55,622 bases of DNA from Actinomycetes bacterium. GTDB taxonomy: Bacteria; Actinomycetota; Acidimicrobiia; Acidimicrobiales; RAAP-2. Below, one piece after another: positions 16,728-23,396 of this stretch (positions are counted from its first letter, which is position 1; each line of letters begins with the position of its first letter). The stretch covers positions 1-55,622 of the forward strand of contig JAJYPY010000003.1 of assembly GCA_021794995.1 (NCBI GenBank), written 5' to 3'. The notes beneath the pieces are model-generated. The model was not told the DNA's origin and made no database searches. It saw only the letters and a list, made by a program, of their open reading frames with translations. The position numbers and the translations under genes were made by a program.

Positions 16728-18127
16728 CGACGTCGGCCCGCACGCGAGCGGCGGTGCTCGCGACGACCGTGGTGAACGCGCTCTCGCGGCGCTTCGGGGC
16801 AGGCAGCGGCACGGTGGCCGGCGGCCACGCCGGGCTCGCGCTCGACCCCCGGCTCCTCGAGCACCTTGCGTCGAACCGTCGCATCGCGTTGGTGAGCGGC
16901 ACCAACGGCAAGACCACCACCACCCGGCTCCTCGCCGTCGCGGTGCAAGGCTCGCTCGGACGGCCGGCGACCAACGCGACCGGATCGAACATGCCCACCG
17001 GCCACGTGACGGCACTGGCCGGCGCCCCGCCGGGCGCACCTGCGGTCCTCGAGGTCGACGAGGGCTACCTACCCGGGCTGGTGACGTCGCTCTCTCCCGA
17101 GGTCGTCGTGCTGCTGAACCTGTCGCGTGACCAGCTCGACCGCACGAACGAAGTCCGCATGGTCGCCAGCAAGTGGCGGGCGGCCCTGGCGGGAGCCTCC
17201 CGGACGACCGTCGTGGCAAACGCCGACGACCCGCTGGTCGTGTGGGCTGCGTCGAGTGCCCCGCACCCCTACTGGGTGGGTGCGGGGCTCGAGTGGCTGG
17301 CCGACGCGGTGGGGTGCCCCGCATGCGAGGGGAGGATCACGTTCGCGGGCTCGAGTGGACGCAGTGGACCCGGCGGACGCGGTGGACCCGGCGGACGCGC
17401 GGGCGCGGGCCTCTGGCGGTGCGAGTGCGGGTTCGGGCGCCCCTCGCTCGATGTGCGCCTGGAGGACGATGACGTCGTGCTGGCAGACGGTCGGCGAGTT
17501 CGGCTCGAGCTGGCATTGCCTGGGCGTTTCAACCGGTCGAACGCGGCGATGGCAGCGGCAGGCGCGGCGGCACTCGGCGTTCCCTGGCAGGAGTCGTTGC
17601 CGAGGATCGCCCTCGTCGAGGAGGTGGCGGGGCGCTTCGCGGTGGTCGAGGTGGGGGGGTGCACGGCGCGGATGATGCTCGCCAAGAACCCGGCAGGATG
17701 GCGGGAGCTTCTCGACCTGGTCTGCCCCGGCGATACCCCGCTCGTCGTGGGCATCAACGCCCGGATCGCCGACGGGCGTGATCCGTCGTGGCTCTGGGAC
17801 GTCCCCTTCGAGCGCCTGAGGGGCCGCATGGTCGTCGCGACCGGGGAGCGCTGCCGGGACCTCTCGGTACGGCTGCGCTACGCGGAGGTCGCCCACCGCA
17901 CGGTGCGCGACCCGGTGGCGGCCGTGCGCGCCGCGCACATCGGCGCAGGAGGAGCCCTCGGGCGCAGCGGCGGGGATCGAGCACCTGGCCCGGCACCCGA
18001 CCCGGTGCCTCGCCCGGTGTCCGTCGACTTCATCGGGAATTACACGGCCTTCTCCGACCTCATGGCTCGGGCGTGCGCGCGACGGGACGCACCGGACGCT
18101 CGGGAGGGCTCACCCGCGTGGACCTGA
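16724..18127 (+). CDS. murT: lipid II isoglutaminyl synthase subunit MurT
   Basis: A 467-residue Mur-ligase-like protein. With GatD it amidates the D-Glu of lipid II to D-isoglutamine, using ATP and glutamine-derived ammonia. It has the P-loop LVSGTNGKTTTTRLL, the ligase region LEVDEGYLP, LLNLSRDQLDR, and a Cys4 zinc ribbon (GCPACEGR followed by WRCECGFGRP). The C-terminal DUF1727 domain has MMLAKNPAGW and ends in FIGNYTAFSDL. The two halves of the zinc ribbon are separated by a Gly/Arg/Ser-rich loop encoded by short GC-rich repeats. The start GTG at 16724 overlaps the preceding stop; the 3' end overlaps gatD by 10 bp. Confidence 0.95.
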   Translation: MTTSARTRAAVLATTVVNALSRRFGAGSGTVAGGHAGLALDPRLLEHLASNRRIALVSGTNGKTTTTRLLAVAVQGSLGRPATNATGSNMPTGHVTALAGAPPGAPAVLEVDEGYLPGLVTSLSPEVVVLLNLSRDQLDRTNEVRMVASKWRAALAGASRTTVVANADDPLVVWAASSAPHPYWVGAGLEWLADAVGCPACEGRITFAGSSGRSGPGGRGGPGGRAGAGLWRCECGFGRPSLDVRLEDDDVVLADGRRVRLELALPGRFNRSNAAMAAAGAAALGVPWQESLPRIALVEEVAGRFAVVEVGGCTARMMLAKNPAGWRELLDLVCPGDTPLVVGINARIADGRDPSWLWDVPFERLRGRMVVATGERCRDLSVRLRYAEVAHRTVRDPVAAVRAAHIGAGGALGRSGGDRAPGPAPDPVPRPVSVDFIGNYTAFSDLMARACARRDAPDAREGSPAWT

Positions 18128-18846
18128 GGATCGTGGTCGTCCACCCTGACCTGCTCGGCACCTACGGCGACGGCGGGAACGGCGTCGTCCTCCTCCAGCG
18201 CGCGCGCTGGCGGGGGATCGAGGCGGAGCTCGTGGACGCGCCCTCCGACCACGCGCTGCCCGGAGGGGACCTGTACTGCCTCGGCGGGGGGGAGGACGCG
18301 GCGCAGACGGCCTCGGCGCATCGGCTGCGCGAGGACGGCACCCTCGCCGCGTCGGTGGCGCGCGGGGTCCCGGTGCTCGCGGTCTGCGCGGGCTACCAGA
18401 CCCTGGGCCGGAGCTTTGCCGCTGCCGACGGCCGGCCGCTGCCCGGACTGGGGTTGCTCGACGTGGTGACGGTCAAGGGCGCGGGGCCCCGACCGGTGGG
18501 CGAGATCTTGGCCGAGCCGTGCGACCCCGGTCTGCCGGTGCTCACGGGATTCGAGAACCACGGCGGTCACACCGCCCGGGGAGTGGACGCGGCGCCGCTC
18601 GCCCGGGTGCTCTCGGGCGTCGGCAACGGCGACGGCACCGAGGGCGCCATCACGGGAAAGGTGATCGGGACCTACCTCCACGGTCCGGTCCTCGCGCGCA
18701 ACCCGGCGCTCGCCGACCTGCTCATTTCCTGGGTGACGGGTGCGCCGCTCGCACCGCTCGACGATGCCGAGGAGCAGGCGCTGCGCGAGGAGCGGATCGC
18801 GGCCGTCCGGGTCAGGCGTCAGCTGCGCCGGGCCGGCCGGTCGTAG
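18118..18846 (+). CDS. gatD: lipid II isoglutaminyl synthase glutaminase subunit GatD
   Basis: A 242-residue class I glutamine amidotransferase of the CobB/CobQ-like branch, which supplies ammonia to MurT. The nucleophile is in VLAVCAGYQTLG, the catalytic His in GTYLHGPVLARN. VHPDLLGTYGDGGN at the N-terminus and TGFENHGGHT are typical of GatD. The GTG at 18118 lies inside the end of murT, the standard murT-gatD coupling. The last 28 bp overlap the convergent glycosyltransferase gene. Confidence 0.95.
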   Translation: MDLRIVVVHPDLLGTYGDGGNGVVLLQRARWRGIEAELVDAPSDHALPGGDLYCLGGGEDAAQTASAHRLREDGTLAASVARGVPVLAVCAGYQTLGRSFAAADGRPLPGLGLLDVVTVKGAGPRPVGEILAEPCDPGLPVLTGFENHGGHTARGVDAAPLARVLSGVGNGDGTEGAITGKVIGTYLHGPVLARNPALADLLISWVTGAPLAPLDDAEEQALREERIAAVRVRRQLRRAGRS

Positions 18847-19586
18847 TACCGGGAGATCCGCACCCGGTAGAAGATCGCGAGCAGATCCACCATCATCCCT
18901 GCGGCCGCGCGCGGGGACACCGTGCTGCCGAAGCGCTGGCGGATACGGACGGGCACCTCGACGAAGCGGCCGTGGCCGAGCCGGTTCGCCACCACGAGGA
19001 GCTCGAGGTCGAACGCGAACCGCTTCTCGAGCATCCTCGGGAGCACGTCGGCGAGCACCTCGCGCCGGACCAGCTTGAGCCCGGTCTGGGTGTCTCGGAC
19101 ATGGAGGCCGAAGAGGGCGAGCACGAGCTGCTGCCACGCCCAGGAGTAGAAGCGGCGCAGCGGCGGGTAGACGACTTGGGACGCGGGATGACGCTTGGTC
19201 CCCAAGATCACGTCGGGCGCAGGGCCAACGGGGTCGTGTGCGATCGCGGCGAGGGTGGCGACCTGGTCCGGCGGGAGGTCGCCGTCGGCGTCGATGAAGC
19301 CGAGGAACCTCCCGCGCCCCATCGTGAACCCGACGCGAAGGGCTTCGCCCTTCCCGATGTTGTCCTGCAGGCGCACCGTCCGCACGACGTCCCCGGGCAG
19401 GCCCGCCAGCGCCTGCTCGCTGCCGTCGGTCGAGCCGTCCGAGACCGCGATCACCTCGAAGCTGGTGCCGGTGTCCGCCAGCGTGCGGAGCAGCTCGTCG
19501 ATGGTCTCGCGGAGCCGGTCACCGGGGTTGAAGTACGGGACGACGACCGTGAGGTCCACGGAGGGACCGTCGGAGAGGCTGGCCAC
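18819..19586 (-). CDS. family 2 glycosyltransferase (dolichyl-phosphate mannose synthase-like)
   Basis: A 255-residue GT-A enzyme. LTVVVPYFNPGDRL begins the nucleotide-binding fold, AVSDGSTDGS follows, and FIDADGDLPP holds the DxD-type metal motif. NIGKGEALRVGF and TGLKLVRREVL are typical of polyprenyl-phosphate mannose/glucose synthases (DPM1 group). There is no C-terminal TM pair, only a weakly hydrophobic tail. It is expected to transfer a sugar from a nucleotide donor to a polyprenyl phosphate or lipid at the inner membrane face. It is the last gene of the minus-strand lipid-type cluster, 19 bp after the acyltransferase. Confidence 0.85.
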   Translation of the reverse strand: MASLSDGPSVDLTVVVPYFNPGDRLRETIDELLRTLADTGTSFEVIAVSDGSTDGSEQALAGLPGDVVRTVRLQDNIGKGEALRVGFTMGRGRFLGFIDADGDLPPDQVATLAAIAHDPVGPAPDVILGTKRHPASQVVYPPLRRFYSWAWQQLVLALFGLHVRDTQTGLKLVRREVLADVLPRMLEKRFAFDLELLVVANRLGHGRFVEVPVRIRQRFGSTVSPRAAAGMMVDLLAIFYRVRISRYYDRPARRS

Positions 19587-19605
19587 GTGCCCATGTCATA
19601 GCGGC

Positions 19606-20502
19606 TCAGACGCGCGGCCAGGTGTCGCGCCCGCCGCCGGGGGCACGATCGAGTGCCCACGAGCGACGCCATGGCGCCATGTCGGGGCCACGAAGTGACG
19701 GCGTCTCGTCCGAGGCCGCCCGCCGGCGGGCCGACCACCAATCGCTCTCGACCTCGTCGGCGAGGACGGCCACCGCCGTCTCGATGCGAGCTGCGAAGCG
19801 CCGGGCGTCCTCGCCTTCCTCGGGGGTGAGCGGCGTACCGAACGTGACCGAGACCGGCGAGCGCCGCACGGCGATCCGTCCCTCGCCCGCCTTGGGCAGG
19901 ACATGGCGGGTGCCGTGCACGTGGACCGGCACGACCGGACACCCGGTCCGCCGTGCGAGGTACGCCGCACCCCCCCGGAAGGGACGGGCCCAACCGTCCG
20001 GGGATCGTCCGCCCTCGGGGAAGATCACGAGGTTCCACCCGGCCTCGAGCAGCTCGGCCGCGGTGTCGGCTGAGCGGCGGTTGACCCTGGAGCGCTCGAT
20101 GGGGATCGCGGCGAGGCTGAACGACCACAGCACCGCCTTCCAGCGCCGATCGAAGAAGTAGTCCGCGGCGGCCGCGACGACGGTGCGATGGCGGAACTCG
20201 AGTGGCAGCGTCGTGAGCAGGAGTGGCGTGTCGAGGTGGCTGGCATGGTTCGCAGCGAAGATCACCGGGCCCCTGCAGTGGCGCAGGTGCTCGGCGCCGC
20301 GCACGGTGGTGGGCGCCACCATCCGCGCGACCGGACGCGTCACGTTGTCGAGGACCATCGCCCTCGCGAGCCGTACGGGGTAGCGGCGCGACCACTCGTG
20401 GTCGTAGTCGAGGCCCACCCGGCGCTCGGGTGCGGGCCGCGGCACGCCGGTCGGCCATGCCGGCCGGGCGAGGGGAAACCGCAGCTGGCGCGGGGCCCTC
20501 AC
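19606..20502 (-). CDS. PlsC-type 1-acylglycerol-3-phosphate acyltransferase family protein
   Basis: 298 residues. The acyltransferase motifs are in order: FAANHASHLDTPLL (NHx4D), a following block with IPIERSRVNRR, NLVIFPEGGRSPDGWARPF (motif III) and GCPVVPVHVHGT (motif IV). An N-terminal amphipathic stretch may bind the membrane. The start is the GTG at 20502, the first in-frame start after the stop of the LarA-like gene 16 bp upstream. It adds an acyl group to a lysolipid or other hydroxylated lipid; the acceptor is unknown. Its place between the LarA-like gene and the GT2 gene suggests it serves that cluster rather than bulk phospholipid synthesis. Confidence 0.85.
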   Translation of the reverse strand: MRAPRQLRFPLARPAWPTGVPRPAPERRVGLDYDHEWSRRYPVRLARAMVLDNVTRPVARMVAPTTVRGAEHLRHCRGPVIFAANHASHLDTPLLLTTLPLEFRHRTVVAAAADYFFDRRWKAVLWSFSLAAIPIERSRVNRRSADTAAELLEAGWNLVIFPEGGRSPDGWARPFRGGAAYLARRTGCPVVPVHVHGTRHVLPKAGEGRIAVRRSPVSVTFGTPLTPEEGEDARRFAARIETAVAVLADEVESDWWSARRRAASDETPSLRGPDMAPWRRSWALDRAPGGGRDTWPRV

Positions 20503-20518
20503 CGAAAGACCGTCCCAC

Positions 20519-22108
20519 TCACCGCACGTCAGCCAGGAGCAGGGGCGGCGTGTGGATGTGGGTGAGGCTCGGCGAACGTCCGACGACGTCGCTCGCCATC
20601 TCGAGGGCGTCGTCGAGGCTCGTGGCGGGGGAGAAGCCCATCCGCCGCACGGCGGCGGGATCGCCGCCGACGACGATGACCCGGCCGAGGTGGTCCAGCG
20701 CGTGGGCGCACCAGTACCACATGTAGAACGGGTGGACCCCGTGGTACGCATGCCCGGTGCGGTAGAGGTGCACGTACCACGGGTCGGTCGCATACGACTC
20801 CTCGTACGTCTTGGCGATCTCGACCGGATCGGTGGTGTCGCTCAACACGTCCTCGAAGAAGTCGATGTAGCTCGGGTGGTGGCCCGGGTGGAACTCCCAC
20901 GGCGTCGGATGGTGCAGGATCACCACGCCGCCTTCGCGCACGAGCGGCATCCCCCGGTACAGGTTGAAGAAGTAGCCGAGCCCGAGGCACGCGACGAGGA
21001 TCGGGTTCATGATCGAGTTCACGTTGTACGGGCTGATGTAGGGGAGTCCCATGGTGAGGATGTCGGTCTGGCCGCGCACCTCGACGCCTTGCTGACGCCA
21101 GACGTTCGCCGTGGTGACCGCGTGCACGGCCTCCACCTCTCCGGCCTGCACCGAGACGAGCGCGTGCGGGGCGCGGATGGAGTGGAACACCTGGCGCGCC
21201 ACCCGGGGCGGCGTCCGGTCAAGGGCTGCGGCGGTGGCCATGTACGTCGCGCGGTCCCGCAGGCTCCACTCCCACTCCCGGCGCTGGAGGAACCCGAACT
21301 GGGAGGGAAAGGTGTCGGTGTTGAGCGTCGTCTCGATCTGGAAGATCTTGACCCCGCTGTCTGCGATGAGACGTCCCATCCGCCAGTTCGACGTGTGGAG
21401 CTCGGACGAGGGCGCGTCCATGAACGAGCGGCTGTGCACCATGGTGCGCGGATTGTGGTGGTGGCGGAGGCTCTGGTAGCTGGCGAGCCCGGTCGCGACG
21501 CTCTTGTGGCCGCCGTCCATCGCCACCAAGTTGATGTTCACGTAGACGAGAAGGTCGCTCGTTGCGGCGCGCTTGTTGATCTCCACGTCTTCGCCCTTGT
21601 CCGTCGTGCCGAGATGGACGAGGTTGTCGGGGTCTTCCGCGTCGTGCTGGGTCAGCAGGCCGTGGGGGGCGAACGCCTCGTAGATCCTGTCGCCGAGCGC
21701 GTGGCGGAGCTCGGCCTCCGTCATGCGGCGGTGCAGGGCGAGCGCCGCGATGAGCACGACGTCGTCGACGCCGGCGGACGCCGCCATGTCGAGCACCTCC
21801 TCGATGACGAGCTGGCGCACGTCGGGTGCCTGCATGGGGGGAAGGGGGAGCGACACGTCGTCGAAGCAGATCGTGAGCCGCATCCCCGGACGGAGGAGCG
21901 CGGGCAGCGGTGCACGATCACCCAGGGGATTGCGCAGCGCGTGGCGGATCGCCGCAGAAGGGTCGTCCAGCGCACTGAGGGGCTCGGGGGCGTAGATGAC
22001 GCGGCTGCCCTCCGGGAGTCGCTCCAAGACGAACCGCTCTCCGTGCCAGAACAGGATCGGCGGCGTCGAGCGGTCCACCTCGAGGACGAATCCTGGGCGC
22101 GGGGTCAT
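20519..22108 (-). CDS. LarA-like (DUF2088) protein, probably not a lactate racemase
   Basis: A 529-residue protein with the N-terminal domain of the LarA/lactate racemase family: LTICFDDVSLPLPPM (79-93) and DDVVLIAALALHRRMTEAEL (115-134). Lys202 (DGGHK) and His216-218 fit the LarA cofactor lysine and nickel-binding histidine. At the spacing expected for the catalytic histidine (LarA His174) the sequence reads VNINLVAM, with no His. The DxTRP substrate motif is also altered (DDVSLP). The C-terminal half (WEFHPGHHPSYIDFF, YATDPWYVHLYR) differs from LarA. It may bind a nickel-pincer or similar cofactor for another reaction. GAGAGGAG precedes the ATG at 22108, which lies 13 bp after the dehydrogenase stop. 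Confidence 0.78.
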   Translation of the reverse strand: MTPRPGFVLEVDRSTPPILFWHGERFVLERLPEGSRVIYAPEPLSALDDPSAAIRHALRNPLGDRAPLPALLRPGMRLTICFDDVSLPLPPMQAPDVRQLVIEEVLDMAASAGVDDVVLIAALALHRRMTEAELRHALGDRIYEAFAPHGLLTQHDAEDPDNLVHLGTTDKGEDVEINKRAATSDLLVYVNINLVAMDGGHKSVATGLASYQSLRHHHNPRTMVHSRSFMDAPSSELHTSNWRMGRLIADSGVKIFQIETTLNTDTFPSQFGFLQRREWEWSLRDRATYMATAAALDRTPPRVARQVFHSIRAPHALVSVQAGEVEAVHAVTTANVWRQQGVEVRGQTDILTMGLPYISPYNVNSIMNPILVACLGLGYFFNLYRGMPLVREGGVVILHHPTPWEFHPGHHPSYIDFFEDVLSDTTDPVEIAKTYEESYATDPWYVHLYRTGHAYHGVHPFYMWYWCAHALDHLGRVIVVGGDPAAVRRMGFSPATSLDDALEMASDVVGRSPSLTHIHTPPLLLADVR

Positions 22109-22121
22109 GCGTGATCTCCTC

Positions 22122-23396
22122 TCATTGCGCGTCCGGGCCCGGAGCGTCCGGCACGTCCGCGCGTGCACGCGTGGGGCGAAGGTCGAACACGACCTTGACG
22201 GCGCCTCTCCTGCCCGCGGCGCCGGCGTGCTGCACCGCTTCCTCGAAGCGCTCGATGGGGTAGCTCGCGCTGACCAGGCGCCCGAGCCGGTGCGCGGCGA
22301 CGACCTCGAACGCGAGGTCGAACGTCCGCACGGTCGTCCCTGTCTCTGCGGGTTCGGCCCCGTAGGCGTACGCGCCGACGAGGGCGACCTCTCGTTGCCA
22401 GAGGGGGGCGAGGTCCACGTGGAGCCTCCCGGGCATGCCGACGAGGACGACGCGACCCCGCGGCCGCACCATCGCGAGGGACTGGGTGATCGAGTCCGCG
22501 GACCCGACGCAGTCGAACACGACGTCCGCGCCGCCGGTGAGCGCGCCGCCGGCGCTTCCCGGTGCCCCGATGGCGAGCGATCCGCTGCGCCGGCGAACCG
22601 CGCGTGCGAGCTGTGCGGGGTCCACGGCGGCGGTGGCACCGAGCTCTTCTGCCAGCCGCCGCTGGTGCGGGTACTTGGCGCCGGCGAGGAGTGCCCCCGG
22701 AGCCGCGACGCGACCCCTCGACGAAAGGGTCGAGATCGCGGCGACGACGGCGAGGCCGAGCGTGCCGGCGCCGAGCACGACCACCGTCTCCCCGTCGCGC
22801 AGTGAGGCGCGGAACACGGCGTGCGTCGCGCAGGCGACGGGCTCGACCATGACGGCGTCCTCGTCGCTGAGGTCCTCGGGGACGGGATGCAGCTGGGTGC
22901 GGTGTGCGACGAGACCCGCGCGGGACCACCCGCCTCCGGTGTCGGCGCAGTAGCCCGTCTGCAGTCCCGGGGCGAGGTGGCCGAACCCGATGCGCTCGCA
23001 GTTACCGAGCAACCCGTCGGCGCACGCGCCGCACGGAGGTTCGATGCCGCGCGCGGCGCATCCGAGCACCGGTTCGAGGACGACGCGTCGCCCCGCCTCG
23101 ATGGATCCGGCAGGCGATTCGAGCACGCCGACGACCTCGTGACCCGGCACGAAGGGAAAGCTCACGAGATGCTCGAAGTAGCGGGAGCTGCGGCCGTCCA
23201 ACGTGGCGAGGTCCGACCCGCAGATACCCGAGACCAGGGGCGAGACGCGTGCCCAGCCGTCGCCGGGGAGCTCGGGCGGGTCGGTCTCCAAGAGCCGCAA
23301 CGGGCCGACCGCCGCCCCGCGCCCCGAGCCGAGCACCGAGGCGACCCGGGACGCCGCGAACCGGGGGAGGTTCCGTTCGAACACGAGGGCCTTCAT
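22122..23396 (-). CDS. zinc-dependent MDR-family alcohol dehydrogenase
   Basis: A 424-residue medium-chain dehydrogenase. Catalytic zinc ligands are Cys59 (SGICGSDLA) and His86/Glu87 (PGHEVVG); structural-zinc cysteines are at about 113, 122, 125 and 133 (CGACADGLLGNC). The Rossmann motif is VVVLGAGTLGLAVV. It is about 60-70 residues longer than common members because of inserts near the N-terminus and in the cofactor domain (SRGRVAAPGALLAGA). It should oxidise an alcohol or reduce an aldehyde/ketone with NAD(P). The ATG at 23396 overlaps the upstream stop (ATGA), coupling it to the reductase-HAD fusion, so an aldehyde or alcohol made there could be its substrate (inference). Confidence 0.9.
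   Translation of the reverse strand: MKALVFERNLPRFAASRVASVLGSGRGAAVGPLRLLETDPPELPGDGWARVSPLVSGICGSDLATLDGRSSRYFEHLVSFPFVPGHEVVGVLESPAGSIEAGRRVVLEPVLGCAARGIEPPCGACADGLLGNCERIGFGHLAPGLQTGYCADTGGGWSRAGLVAHRTQLHPVPEDLSDEDAVMVEPVACATHAVFRASLRDGETVVVLGAGTLGLAVVAAISTLSSRGRVAAPGALLAGAKYPHQRRLAEELGATAAVDPAQLARAVRRRSGSLAIGAPGSAGGALTGGADVVFDCVGSADSITQSLAMVRPRGRVVLVGMPGRLHVDLAPLWQREVALVGAYAYGAEPAETGTTVRTFDLAFEVVAAHRLGRLVSASYPIERFEEAVQHAGAAGRRGAVKVVFDLRPTRARADVPDAPGPDAQ

Noticed and set aside
15171-17324. A 717-codon open frame on the minus strand
   Set aside because: It is antisense to the HAD-acyltransferase fusion and murT, has shadow-like composition and no recognisable motif.
20519-22108. Calling the LarA-like gene a lactate racemase (larA)
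   Set aside because: The catalytic histidine and the substrate motif are not conserved, and the C-terminal half differs.
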